Part shown: one piece after another, positions 33,061 to 45,320 of the stretch
Numbering within the stretch: the first letter of the stretch is position 1
How the letters are laid out: every line of letters begins with the position of its first letter
The notes under the pieces: generated by a model
Told to the model about the DNA's origin: nothing
Database searches by the model: none
The model's input: the letters and a program-made list of their open reading frames with translations, nothing else
Position numbers and translations under genes: made by a program
NCBI GenBank assembly: GCA_029204225.1
Contig: CM055097.1
Span: forward strand, 558,001 to 622,000
Direction: 5' to 3'
Source of the DNA: Diphasiastrum complanatum
Lineage: Eukaryota; Streptophyta; Lycopodiopsida; Lycopodiales; Lycopodiaceae
Length of the DNA: 64,000 bases

Positions 33061-33998
33061 TGGGGGGGGGCTGTTGGAATTAAGCTTCACTCTGACACAC
33101 CCAAATTCGAGTCATTCGAGTTCGACTCACTCGAATTCGATTCCTGAGCACCAGTATACCATATAAATGTGTACTCTCTCTCTACAACAACATTGCAACC
33201 TTACTCTCTAAAGTCAAACGTATGTGCAATCAATCAACTGAAGCAAAAGCAAGATTGACATCAAATTCTTCGAGTTCAAGGTCCACATCATCCACATCCT
33301 ATCAACTTGCTCTGCCTTGTCCGTCGTAGACTACGTTACAGTTCACTTCAATACTTTTTAGTAACTGCATTGTTTCACACTCGTTGCCCACATAGTCATT
33401 GTAATTGTTCCATGTATATATACATAACGGCATCTCACGAATAAGTAGGTAAGTGAGAAGAGTGATGAATGTATGGATGAGCGACAAGAACACGAATAAT
33501 AATTTAGCATGATTCAGAGTTCCTCCTCGAACTCCATTGTATCTTAATTATCTGATTCCTTAGGATCAAAGATATTCGAGAGAGTGAAATCTATTCAAGA
33601 AGTAGAGACAGTTATTCAATCTGTAGCTAGCTAAGTAAGATCACAGCACATAGTGCGCCATCACTATGAACCATGCACAAGATCGTGATCTAATCGTTGT
33701 ATTCACAACAACTTAATTTAGATTCTCTATTTTCTTATGTGTGTTCCACTGTGAATGCTTTCTGATATTTTATCTCTCATTGATACTCGCACCATTCGGA
33801 TGTCTAATCTTGAAGGAAGCATGGCTGTCTCAAACGCCTAACTGTTTCGCTCCCTTCATGGTTGTCCTCGACACCTACAAGACATTCCTCCTGCCGATCT
33901 AAGTTAAGGTTTGAAACTATAGTTTGGTGAAGCTCCTATTATAGTTTCTATGTTGAGTTCTCTTTCCTATTCCGCACTTAATCACGAGAGCTCCAACA
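33061..33998 (+). repeat. Polypurine tract and 3' LTR of copia element C
   Basis: A G run (tggggggggg, 33061-33070) precedes the LTR, which starts tgttgga (33072) and ends tccaaca (33998). These are perfect 7-bp inverted ends that frame 927 bp. A possible TATA box (ccatataaatg) lies near 33160, followed by a CT-rich stretch. The first 80 bases are rich in repeated ttcga motifs. No second LTR is present because the 5' half of the element is missing. Confidence 0.8.
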
Positions 33999-34139
33999 GT
34001 GATGACCATATACTAGACTACCATAAGTTTTTGCAAACATGATGCATGGTATTGTAAAATGTTCAACAATATCATAGATGCAATCACTTTGAAATTACTA
34101 CATGTGCGATGGAATTATAATTCATAGAATTACATTTCC

Positions 34140-34727
34140 AATTTGCTTACCATGTAGTGTGTAATATGATCTATACCCCAAGTGCCTTTAATTGCATCCA
34201 CAAACTCGATTGTTGATTTCTCAATTAGTAGGACATCAGTATCAAAGAGTTTATCTTATATGAGCAATTTGACCATGTTGCTAAGCTTTCTCCAAACTTC
34301 AATCTTTTTAAGCCTTTTTGTTCCTTTGCCTTCAAAATCTTGTGTGGCAGAAATAACATCTTTGCAGACCAAGTATTGGATCTTAGTCGATTTTCCAGAA
34401 TGATTTGATAAGAAATGATAGCCTTTGGCTCCTCCTACGTTTGGTTTGCAAGGGATGTTTCTCGTTTTCCCTGAAAGCTTCTCATCCTTTTGTATTTTAA
34501 CGTGTCCCTTATGAAGACCCGTTTTTGACATAACATCCTCTAATCGAGCTATTGCTTGTTTGGATGATGGCTTTGGCTTAGTATTCCAGCAAATAAAACA
34601 TGAAGGTATATGGATTTTTCTATGATTCTTACCTTCCCATGAAGTGTGCAAATATGGACATTTTAAAGAGGAATTGATAGTACTGGTTTCCAATTTAGGT
34701 CTTCTAAATCTCTTGAAACTCTCATGC
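34140..34727 (-). mobile_element. Uncharacterised family, copy II, downstream part
   Basis: A 145-codon frame (34693 to 34256) contains SCFICWNTKPKPSSKQAIAR, VMSKTGLHKGHVKIQK and YHFLSNHSGKSTKIQYLVCK. After a stop, reading continues with DTDVLLIEKSTIEFVDAIK and GTWGIDHITHYMVSK. It lies directly downstream of the block shared with copy I and reads like coding sequence. I found no matching region in copy I. Either copy I has lost this part or another insertion begins here. Confidence 0.4.
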
Positions 34728-34957
34728 TCTTAGACATGTCTTTTGCAATTTTCATACATTAAAGAAATGGATGCTTCAAATTTGCTCCATAAGAGACATT
34801 GAACATGCACTTCAATGATTTCAAGTCTCCAGCCAATGCCATTACCTATTCCATGAAAATTGAGTGGTGTGTCATTCATATGATGTTTGATCATCTTTAA
34901 ATATTTTTTTTACCTAAAAACCCAGAAAAGAACATCGTGATCTTCTTTTAAAACTTG
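34728..34957 (-). mobile_element. Uncharacterised family, copy II, conserved block
   Basis: On the minus strand this reads VLKEDHDVLFWVFR, a stop, then KKYLKMIKHHMNDTPLNFHG. After a frame change it gives ALAGDLKSLKCMFNVS and HPFL, a stop, CMKIAKDMSKS. Residue by residue this follows copy I (ILNENRDILSWIF; IIKDHMDGGFLNVPG; HLAGDLKT; MYNVSHSATSNHPCLYYMKM). Shared spacing over about 75 residues, with different disabling mutations, shows a common ancestral protein present in at least two genomic copies. Confidence 0.65.
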
Positions 34958-34959
34958 TT

Positions 34960-36310
34960 CGAAACAAACAATCATAAATTATGCTAAGAGAATTGGTTAG
35001 TATTACTCGATCAAATAGATTTAAATCTTGGACAATAACAAAACAATGTTACATGCAAAACACCAAGTCATAAACTACACTAAGAGAATTAGTTAGTTTT
35101 ACTCAATCAAACAGATTTAAATAAAGAATCAACTTCACTAAGTTTAGATTGCATTCACATCAAAAAATACTAACACAAATGGTGTAAAGCTCCAAATTGT
35201 CAATTGCTCCAAAATCACAATCTCTCCCACATTGATTGAGATCTAACTTATCTAGGCTAGCCTACACACATTTACCTCACTTGCAACTCACTTGATTTTC
35301 AAAAAGACACAAGTAGCAAGATCTAAGTGATCTTGATTCAATAGAACTATCTTAAAGGATTCTACAAAGAACAACTCACACTTGATGGAGAAAATTTGAT
35401 TCTAGACGTTCACAAAGACTTCACTTGAATTGAATGACTCAAAATAGATTTCTAGCCTTCCAGAAGACTTGTATTCTCAGCCTTATCACCCTCCCACTAA
35501 GATTGAATGGAAGTATGATGAGTTCACTTCAAATTTTAATCAAATCACATCAAAAAATCAATGATTTTGACAAATGACTCTTTTACACCCCTTCTTCTTG
35601 ATGATCCAACAAGACCTATAAAACCACTTTCAAGGGCCTGTTCTCAGCACCTATTAATTGGATTTTGTGACACAAAGTCAAATCTCAATAATGGCTAATG
35701 ATCTTTGATGCTTCCTCTTTGATTGCATCAAAAATCCAATCAAGATGATGTGTAATGAAATATGAGGATCTAATCAATAATGGAGCTTAAAATTTAGGTA
35801 CAATAGCTCCCCACGCGTGTGAAAAGTACACATGTAGCCCACTACCAAATATAGAGTTTGCAATCACTTAGTATAGGCTCCGCCACTAAAAACTAAAGTT
35901 TTAGCATCAAACTAGCTAAATTTGGACTTGGTTTTGATCAACAATTAAACTCTTATACTTGGATCTGATACCATGTTGAAATTAAAATGTTTAGGACCCT
36001 AAATGGATCTACAAAAGATCCACAAGAGTGATTGGGTACTCGTTTAATCAATCTATTGCAAAACTAGCACTCAAATCTTGATCTAGATTGGCAATTTTGA
36101 TCTAAACAAGCAAGAACAATCAAATCATGATCAAAACACATGAGAAGGACTTCACATGTGTGGAGAATAGTCTACAGTATGGAGTACCAACAAAAAATTC
36201 AACACAAATGGTGTAAAGCTCCAAATTCAATTGCTCCAAAATCATGATCTCTCCCACATTGATTGAGATCTAACCTATCTAGGCTAGTCTACACACATAA
36301 AAGTTTGGTT
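34960..36310 (-). mobile_element. Possible small LTR element with a primer site
   Basis: On the minus strand, ttcaaca is followed directly by tggtatcagatcc (35972 to 35960), a copia-type primer site. On the plus strand the adjoining segment is framed by tgttgaa (35973) and ttcaaca (ending 36204). About 100 bases starting aacacaaatggtgtaaagct at 36201 recur at 35172-35280. This suggests a diverged LTR pair around a short interior of about 0.65 kb without coding sequence. The outer limits are uncertain. Confidence 0.45.
34970..35125. repeat. Two-unit tandem repeat, about 96-bp period
   Basis: The strings ctaagagaattggttag (34984 on) and ctaagagaattagttag (35080 on) start matching blocks of about 40 bases that both end in agatttaaat. 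They lie beside copy II of the uncharacterised family and may belong to a diverged LTR. Confidence 0.6.
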
Positions 36311-37235
36311 TCACACGTCTGAATCACTATGTACATAAAAAATTACATACAAACCAAGCTAAAATTTGTCATTTTTCACAGTGACACGTGTACTAAATGT
36401 TGTGGTGTTTGCTCTAAAATGATTTTTCCAACTTTGCTAATTTAGACATCACATTTTAGCACTTGACATAGAATTCTCATGCCTACTTCGGTCTTCGAAA
36501 TGATTTATATTTTGGTAGAAAGGTCACTATGATTATAAGAATTTTTTTGAAGTATACAGTCGTGAAAAAATGTAGCGGAAGGCATGGTATTACTCACATT
36601 TAAAAATATTGAAGTTTGATTAGCATCTCTACATGTTTGGCAAATCATACCTTACTTGTAATTTGCTCAAAATCAATTGCTCGATATTTTTAATTGGTAA
36701 ATATGTATAGATGAAGAACATATCCCATGAAAAGATTTGATGACATGTGAATCTTTGAAAGAGTGCTTGAAATGCACACTGTTGTGCACCTAGCAAATGA
36801 AGAAATATAAAGAAAAGTGCTAGATTATGCAACAAAAATGAAGTTTCATATGTTTATACCCTCCTTCATTATCAAAGATACAAGCATGTAAGGGCTTGGC
36901 ACAAAACGTAAATCCTAGAAACAAAGGTATACATATTTTGCAAAGAACTAATCAATATGAGACACATGAATGGCATACTTCATTAAATGAAAAGTTTTCC
37001 ATGAAAGGATGTCTGAAAGATGACTTGATTGGTACTTTATTATTATTGTTGATGACATATCATGCTAAGCCTTAGATCATGTTGTGTCTATGTGGAATTT
37101 AATGAAGCTTTCATATTGGTTTTTGTAGTGTGATATGGTTCAATTCTTGTTTATTTTAAATTTTTGTGAGAAATTTTCTTGCTTTGTGAGAAATTTGATG
37201 TGATGTGAGACTTCCATAAAACTCTTCATTGAATC
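36310..37235. other. No recognised feature
   Basis: The stretch is AT-rich and its frames are short. It ends near the truncated gag of copia element D. Confidence 0.5.
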
Positions 37236-37239
37236 CAAC

Positions 37240-40200
37240 TCATCGTCACAATCAGCTGCAATCCATACGATGGGATGGCAACCAGTTGGATCAGCACGTT
37301 GAGAAGATCAGAACGATCTTCGCTCAACTCGTTGCATCAGGACAGGAGCACCAGGTCCCAGCACCACAATAGCTGATGTACTTCATAAAATCTCTACCGA
37401 CGTCCTATCAGCCGTTGAGAATGCTCATACTAAGTCTACCTAATATGACATTTGACAAAGCAGCCAGTCTTGTCGCTGATGAAAGACTGATGAGAGACGA
37501 AGGAGAGGGAAGCAGTGATCAAGAGAAGGCTCTCTTCACAAAAGGAAAGAAGAAAAACAAGAACAAGCCAAGATTCGAGAAAACGAAGTCCTCGAATCAA
37601 CAATCTTCTTCCTGCGATCACTGCTAGAAACCAGGCCATACGGCCAACAAATGCTGGTTCAATCCAGCAATACCTTGCATGCACTGCAAGAAGAAGGGGC
37701 ATTCTACATACGATTGTAGATTCAACCCAAAAAAAAAGAACAAAGCTGAAAAAGCTAATGTTGTAGAGTCATCAAAGGATGCTGACAGAGGTGACGAAGC
37801 TTTCACGATACTCGATGAAGCTTCAACAAGCTATACTAAACACGACTACGATGTAGTCATTGATTCAGGAGCAACATCTCACATAACCTGCAACAAGAAG
37901 ATCTAGATCGACTTCAGAGAGCTTGAAAACAACAGAGCAGTGATTCTAGGTGATGGGAGCAGACACGATGTCAAAGGCATTGGCACTCTACAGCTGCGAA
38001 CATTGTCATGCCAAGCAGAGCTGCCAGAAGTACTCTATGTGCCCTCACTCAGAAAAGATCTGCTATCTGTCTCCAAGATGGCAGATCTTGGCATTCGAGT
38101 TTTGTTCGATGGCAACACTTGTCGAATGATCGAGAAGACGACAAACAAGTTGCTGATGGTCGGATGCAGAGAAGGAAACCTCTACCAGGCCAAAATAATC
38201 AACAACTCTGATAGCATATTAAATGCTTCAGAAAATCAAGATCAGCTCTGGCATAGGAGAATGTATCATCTGAACATGTGGAGACTGAACGACATGAGCA
38301 CAAAAGACATTGTCACAGGTCTCAAGATTTCAAGGTCCGAAAATGAGTTCTACGAAGCTTGTCAAAAAGGCAAGCAACATCGGAATCCATTCACACATGA
38401 GGGAAGAAGAGCCAAGGAAGTTCTTGAGCTCGTCCACTCTGATGTCTGTGGACCGATGAAGACGGATTCGCTCTCAGGTTCGAGATACTTTCTGACATTC
38501 ATAGATGATTACAACCGAATGACCACGATGTACTACTTAAAGAAGAAATTCGAAGTGTTTGATTCCTTTAGGAAGTTCATGGCATTTGCAGAGCGACACA
38601 CCTCAAAAAAGATACAGATCCTTAGATCTGACAACGGAGGTAAATACAAAAGCAAAGAATTCTCAAAATTCTGCAAAGAACAGGGGATCGGACACCAATT
38701 CACTCCTGCATACACACCGGAATACAATGGTGTTGCAGAAAGAAAAAACAAAATGCTAGTCGAAGGAGCCAGATGCCTGATGACACAGGCTCAATTGTCA
38801 GGTCAATTATGGGCTGAGGCAATAGCTGCAGCTGTACACCTGCAGAACAGATTTACAACGACAGTGCTGAAAAACAAAACACCATATGAAATGTCGACAG
38901 GCAGAAAGCCTGATCTGTCATACGTATGAGTGTTTGGATGTGCAACATACAAGCACATTTTCAAAGAAAAAAGAAGCAAGCTCGATGACATTTCTGAGCA
39001 AACAATCATGGTCGGCTACTCGAACGGAACACATGTGTACAGGCTCTACAACCCAACCATGAAGAAGGTTGTTTCGAGCAGATATGTGAAGTTTGATGAG
39101 TCCACATTTCCTGGACTAAAAGACGAAAGAGGCCATGAGATCTTCACATTGGTGACTATTCAAGAGGGAGATCGAGGACAGACATCAAATCGAAATGCAG
39201 AGCCGCAGACTCCAGGGCAGCAGGTAGCAGAGGATGAACCCCACGAACAAGAAACATTCGAGCAGCGACGAAACGAACCTAGAAGGTCAACGAGACAAAG
39301 AAGTCCTCCAGACCACTACTTTGACAATCTTCAATGGAGTGAAGACACGCAGTTTGAGTATTGCAGCTTCATTGAAGAGCCAACAACATACCAAGAAGCT
39401 ATCCAGAGTCTAGAGGGAAAATTTTGGAGGCAGGCAATGTCAAAAGAGATCGAGTCGATGAGACGAAACGAGGCATGGACACTAGAGCCACTGCCAGAAA
39501 ATAGAAAAATAGTCGACTGCAAGTGGGTGTATAAGAAAAAGATGAAATCAGATGGTACCATTGGCCGCTACAAAGCAAGGCTTGTCGCGAAGGGCTACAC
39601 GAAGAGATATGGTGTTGATTATTTTGACACATATTCGTTGATGATAGGAAATTCCTTGATGCTGATCAAAGACACGAAGAGTCAGATTAATGAAAGCTAT
39701 GAACTCACAAATATTGGAGAAGCAACAAAATGCCTCGGGCTGGAGATAAGAAGAGATTGAACAAAGGGCGAAATACACTTGAGTCAGTCAAAATATGTCA
39801 GGAAACTGTTAAAGCAGTACCACATGATGGACTGCAAAGGAAAGGCCACACCAATGATAGCTGGAGCCAAGCTCACGAAGCAAGATTGCCCAAAAACGGA
39901 AGAGGAAGAACAGAAGATGGCAGGTATACCCTACCAGAACTTAATCGGTAGTCTGATGTACCTCACAATTTGTACCAGACCCGATTTGGCTTTCTCTGTT
40001 TATGCCTTAAGCCAATTCTCTTCCAATCCTGGCATGGCACATTGGCAAATGGCAAAACGAATCCTATAGTATCTGAAGGGTACCCAGAATATGGGATTAA
40101 CCTACAGAGCTGAAAACAAAAAAAAAAAAAAAAAATTCGAGCTACAACACTACAATGATGCAAGTTGGACGAGCTGCAAAGATGACAGCAAGTCCATTAC

Positions 40201-40628
40201 TAGAGAATGTACAATAGCGTACAGAGCTACAATCAGCTGGATATGCAAAAAGCAAACCTTGGTGGCTCAATCCTCTTGTGAAGCTGAATATGTCGTAGCC
40301 TCAAAGGTGGCGAATGAGGTAGTGTGGCTGCAGATGATGCTGGAGGCAATCGGGATACCACAAGAAGGGCCAAGCACGATGATGATGAGCACTTAGAGTG
40401 CCATCTATCTGTCCCAGGATCCTATCTTCCATTCAAAGACAAAACACATACCTCTGAAGTACCATCACATTCGAGATTTGATCTCGAAAGGAGAGCTCCA
40501 GGTCCAGTATATAAAATCAGAAAATATGATTGCAGATCTGCTCACAAAGCCGCTCGACAAGCCACTCTTTTCCAAGCAAAGAAAGACAATTGGATTAAAC
40601 GTACAAAGCTACAAGGTTCAAGAGGGAG
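37240..40628 (+). mobile_element. Ty1/copia element D (gag to RNase H, deleted in reverse transcriptase)
   Basis: The 5' end is truncated within gag. A gag tail (MYFIKSLPTSYQPLRMLI) is followed by two knuckles, the first broken by a stop (CDHC, stop, KPGHTANKC) and the second CMHCKKKGHSTYDC. Then come protease (VIDSGATSHITC), pre-integrase (LWHRRMYHLNMW) and the integrase core (HSDVCGPM, RSDNGGKY, NGVAERKNK), with a stop at 38927. Reverse transcriptase begins normally (WVYKKKMKSDGT, VDYFDTYS) and then jumps to TKSQINESYELTNIGEATKC. About 100 residues, including the YVDD catalytic site, are therefore missing. RNase H (QSSCEAEYVVASKVANEV) runs to about 40641. Single stops occur at 37913, 39758, 40067 and 40394. 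Confidence 0.9.
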
Positions 40629-42153
40629 TGTCAGAAATGTGAACTCCTAAAACTTTGTCGTTGCACGAACAAGAAACGAAGGTCGAACAAGAACAATTTG
40701 CGACAGTCAACATTCCTTGACTCGAAGCACGAACGATTCGCGAATCATTCATGCATCATAAACACACCTTGAATATCGCAAACCGCAAAGGGACGAAAAC
40801 GATAGACTATGAAAGAAACAAAAAGAACGAAAGCAAACGGGAGATTACGAAACAAACGAAGAGGAATCTTTCGCACTGCCAGCTGGCAGCTCAACGGGCT
40901 TGGAGTCATAGACTTCATGCCCAGGTGAAACGAGAGGCAATCACGGAGACTAACTGATTAGTTGATTAGCGTTAACTAGTCTCGTGATTCCACATTTTGG
41001 CAGCGCGAAAGATTTCTCTTCGTTTGTTTCATAATCTCCCGTTTGCTTTCGTTCTTTTCGTTTCTTTCATAGTCTTTCATTTTGCATCCCTTTGTAGTTT
41101 GCGGTCCTAGAGGTGTGTTCACGATTCATGAATGATTCACAAATCATTCGTGCTTCGAGTCAAGGGATGTTGATTGTCATGAATTGTTCTCGTTCGACCT
41201 TTGTTTCTTGTTCATGCTGCGACAAAGTTGCAGGAGTTCACCATTTCTGACACTCCCTCTTGAACCTTGTAGCTTTGTACGTTTAATCCAATTGCATTTC
41301 TTTGCTTGGCAAAGAGTGGCTTGTCGAGCGGCTTTGTGAGCAGATCTGCAATCATATCTTTTGATTTTATATACTGGACCTGGAGCTCTCCTTTCGAGAT
41401 CAAATCTCGAATGTGATGGTACTTTAGAGGTATGTGTTTTGTCTTTGAATGGAAGACAAGATTCTGGGACATATAGATGTCACTCTGAGAGTCCATCATC
41501 ATTGTGCTTGGCCCTTCTTGTGGTATCCCGATTGCCTCCAACATCATCTGCAGCCACACTACCTCGTTCGCCACCTTTGAAGCTGCGACATATTCAGTTT
41601 CGCAAGAGGATTGAGCCACCAAGGTTTGCTTTTTGCATATCCAGCTGATTGCAGCTCCGCACGCTATTGTACATCCTCTAGTAATGGACTTGCTGTCATC
41701 TTTGCAGCTCGCCCAGCTTGCATCACTGTAGTGGTGCAGCTCGAATCCTTTTTCTTCGTTTTCAGCTCTATAGGTTAATCCCATATTCTGGGTACCCTTC
41801 AGATACTGTAGGATTCGATTTCCCATTTGCCAATGTGCCAGGCCAAGATTGGAGGCGAATTGGCTCAAGGCATAAACAGAGAAAGCCAGATCAGGTCTGG
41901 TACAAATTGTGAGATACATCAGACTATCGTATAAGTTCTGGTAGGGTATACTTGCCATCTTCTATTCTTCCTCTTCCATTTTTGGGCAATCCTGCTTTGT
42001 GAGCTGGGCTCTAGCTATCATTGGTGTGGCCATCTCTTTGCAGTCCATCATTTGGTACTGCTTTAGCACTTTCCTGGCATATTCTAACTAACTCAAGTGC
42101 ATTTCGCCCTTTGTTCGATCTCTTTTGATCTCCAGCCCGAGGCATTTTGTTGC
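39721..42153. repeat. Large inverted repeat made by copia elements D and E
   Basis: The arm 39721-40880 (plus strand) and the arm 40999-42153 (minus strand) carry the same copia 3' region: the tail of reverse transcriptase, RNase H and the start of the 3' LTR. Each arm is about 1.16 kb and they are separated by about 118 bp. The spacer contains a further imperfect palindrome (aatcacggagacta and tagtctcgtgatt). Transcription through it would give a long hairpin RNA. Confidence 0.88.
40629..40960 (+). repeat. Partial 3' LTR of copia element D
   Basis: After the purine tract aagagggag, the LTR begins tgtcagaaatgtgaactcct at 40629. It matches the reverse complement of 41250 down to 40999. The match breaks off at 40880 (ctgcc), so the remainder is either private to this copy or spacer. 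Confidence 0.7.
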
Positions 42154-42154
42154 T
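40999..42154 (-). mobile_element. Ty1/copia element E, 3' fragment of the same family as D
   Basis: A 248-codon open frame (41958 to 41212) covers the end of reverse transcriptase (YLTICTRPDLAFSVYALSQF) and RNase H (QTLVAQSSCETEYVAAS), ending LLTKPLDKPLFAKQR. One inserted G at the position of D's stop codon extends the frame about ten codons into the LTR. Upstream, the same family sequence continues with stops to 42154 (ATKCLGLEIKRDRTKG) and then breaks off. The LTR start lies at about 41250, reading to lower coordinates. This copy has D-Y-S-D-A-S intact where D has DYNDAS-like changes, so it is the better preserved of the two in RNase H. Confidence 0.9.
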
Positions 42155-42254
42155 AGATGATATAACTCCATTTAGTACATCATAGATGATATATCTCCAT
42201 GTAGTACATCTTCGGAAGCGACTATAAAAATTAGTTTTTTCTATGTACAATTCA

Positions 42255-44780
42255 ATCCTTACAAGTAGTCATTGCTAAGTTTACATGGAAAAGTTTGTTG
42301 AAATATAAGAGCTGAGGATACTAGTAATAGACCTATGATGTTTTTCAAAGACCTGTTTATGAGTAGGATGTCAGCTAGTGGAAGTGTTAGCAAAGTTCTT
42401 TTCTCCAAGGAAATACATTGATAATTAACTACCTAGCTATTTTTTCACATTGATGAAAGAATATAGGAGAGTTTTTAATCATTTTCAATTGCGCCATACT
42501 TGACTTAATTTCAAGCTACAAGGATTGTTGGAGACGTTTCAAAAAAATCCTTCAAGAAAGATATTCAGATATTGCATCAACCAAATTCCCAAAGAGCATA
42601 TGGCATCAAAACTTGACACTAGAAAATATTACAAAACTAGCTACTTTTCTCAAGCACGTAAAATGCCTTTTGAATTCTAATATTCTCAGTTGATGTCACT
42701 TAATTTCTCAAGTTACATTCAGTGATGCACATGAAAGTAGCCCCTATTTGTAATGTAGGTATTTAAATGATGAACTAAAGAATTTTCTAAAAGTTATGGA
42801 ATATAGTTTTGTTGTTTTTGTTGGGAACAAACTTTTATTTTCCATTGATGATATCAACCAATGATGATGTAATAAGCCATTTGGTTATTACAAATTGGAT
42901 AGATAGTAACTTCATATCTTGACATGAATTTGGTTTTGACTTCTACAAATGAATGTGGCCATAGGCACACTCAAGTCATATTATGCATTGATAGTTTGAA
43001 TAAGAGAGAAAGTCTCTGACGATTGTTTGCAACTATCTACGATAGATTGGCTTGAGATAAAGGCCTTCTACAAGTGTTGATAGTTAAATGTTTTTGTATT
43101 GATTTCTTGTAAGATTAAAAGGAAACAATAAATTTGAAAGCAAGAGCACAAATTTGAACTCATTTGCAATTTCCAGAAACAAGAACTAATTGTCAATGTT
43201 CGAAATCTCATTCATGTATTCGCCAACTAGATAATTTGGATATTATTATCCATCTTCAATCATTACTCATAGCATCAAAAAATTGGATATCTTAACTGGG
43301 CATATTGAGGATGATGTTGATTTTTATGAAGTTGTTAAGATAAGCCAAGTCCAATGAAGGCTCCTATGATATTTTTCCAATATAAGTACTCCTTTTGAGA
43401 ATGGGATTCGGCGTTGATATTATATATACCATCAAGATATCTTTATGACAAATGAGTAGGGCCATTGACAAGCTTGCTTCATCAACCATAAGAATATGAA
43501 AGAGACAATTTGAAGTATCACCAATTTCCTAATATTCTCACTCTCACCATAATATGTATTACTCATACCTAATGTTTCAAGCTAGGATTGTATCACAATA
43601 AGAGCACAAAGATCTTAAATACAACAATGCAATAGTTGATGAAATGTTTTTACATCACACACCAAACAATGATGCCTTAGGAGGATGGCAAGTGTAGCCA
43701 ATTAAAGATTGAAATGTAGTCTACATGCATGGGTAATTGTACCACTAATAGTAACGTGATTTTGTTACATACATTATAGGCTTTTTCTCATTCTCATAAA
43801 GTTCACTAGCTTAAAGCCATTTGAGTTGGTTCAGGAGAAAACGGTGGGACCCTATTCCAACAACCTATGATCTGGTGGAGGATGTAGTTGTAAAATTTTG
43901 GAAATTCAAAAATCTGGAAAATTTCAAAGATATGTGCATTTTGAAGCATAGTCCAAAAAAAGCTCATCCATGTAATTTTTAAATATGTGAAACTTGAAAA
44001 TTTGGAAAAAAAAAAAGAAAACCAATGCATCTAGTCCTTCATATGTGTACGTTGTGAAAAGTCTACATGAAGGAAATTTGTTTCCTCCAAAGAATGATCA
44101 CTTTGAGTTCATGACCATTTTCCTCTGTAAATTAATGAATTGAGTCATATCCATGTATAACATAAAAACTTGAAACAAAAGAAAGTTGCTATGTCCTTGT
44201 ATGGCAATTAAAAATCAACAATTTTATAAGGGCAATCTTCTAGTGAAGAAGGATTATGGCAATAATGCTATACCTACTAGCTTGCCTTGAAAAGATTCAT
44301 GAATGAGAATAACAAAGGTCAGACAAAACCTCATCATCAGCTAATCGATAAGTAGCCAATTATAGCAAAATATAGAGCTTAACTTTGCTATTTGAGAACT
44401 CTTATGTTCACATCGCTAAGGCTCCATTTGACTTCGACAATGTTATGTGCCAAAGCACTTTCTAATACAAGTTCTACCGTGGCATTCAAGAAACCTTCTA
44501 GAATTTAGTTTTTGCATCAACATTCACCAGAACGCCTTCCAAATCACCTTCATCTGTCAAGGCTTCTTTGCAACTGACATTTTATTAGAGTTTCATCGAG
44601 ATTTTTTTAAATTCAACTTTAGTACCGACACATCAACCATAGTATTGATAGTAGGTCAGTGAATTTGATGAGTATGTGTTTGTACCTTGTCATTCTTCTT
44701 CGGATGCAAATAATGAAGAACAACCAACTACTTTAAGGGCTTATGGTCAATGACACATCCACCAAAAAGATTCACTCCTC
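42255..44780. other. AT-rich stretch without recognised genes
   Basis: Both strands have only short frames lacking known domains. I found no LTR, microsatellite or clear repeat pair in it. Confidence 0.5.
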
Positions 44781-44789
44781 AAGCTTTCT

Positions 44790-45320
44790 AGGCAACAGTC
44801 GAGGAACCTCTAATTGTTCAAAATGCATTATCTGATGTGAACTATGATAAGTGAAAAGCAGAAATGGACAATTAGTACAACTCACTGATCAAGAACCGGA
44901 CTTGGACTCTTGCCAAAATGACGATCATACAATGCAAATGGCTTTTCAAATGGAAGTACAATTTTGATGGCTCCATTTCTAAATGAAAAGCAAGACTTGT
45001 AGCAAGAGGCTCCTCACAATAATCAGGTATTGATTGCACAGAGACTTTCAGTCTTGTTGTAAAACTTGCATCTATTTGAAGTCTGTTGGCAATTGCAGCA
45101 ATAGAATATCTTAAAGTACATCAAGTAGATGTATAGATCGTCTTATTGAATGGTTATATCCATGAAGATAACTACATGGAACTGCAGCAATAGAATATAT
45201 TTTCAAAAAAACTTTTGGCAAGAGAGGACTCTGTAGTCCACACACTGCATAACTCATTCAGATGACTATAAAATGATATCATCCATCTATTGATGCATAT
45301 GAATCAGACTATTACAGATT
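44790..45320 (+). mobile_element. Ty1/copia reverse transcriptase relic F
   Basis: With several stops in one frame, the plus strand reads YNSLIKNRTWTLAKM, CKWLFKWKYNFDGS, KARLVARGSS, SGIDCTETFSPVVKLASI and IVLLNGYIHEDNYM. This is the N-terminal half of copia reverse transcriptase. A weak LHNSF and LLMHMN follow in another frame. It lies about 0.7 kb past the 3' end of the SHOU4-like coding region, which is on the opposite strand. It is ancient and dead. Confidence 0.8.

Noticed and set aside
41361-41912. Plus-strand frames opposite the RNase H of copia element E
   Set aside because: They are antisense shadows of the 248-codon minus-strand frame, which carries clear RNase H motifs.
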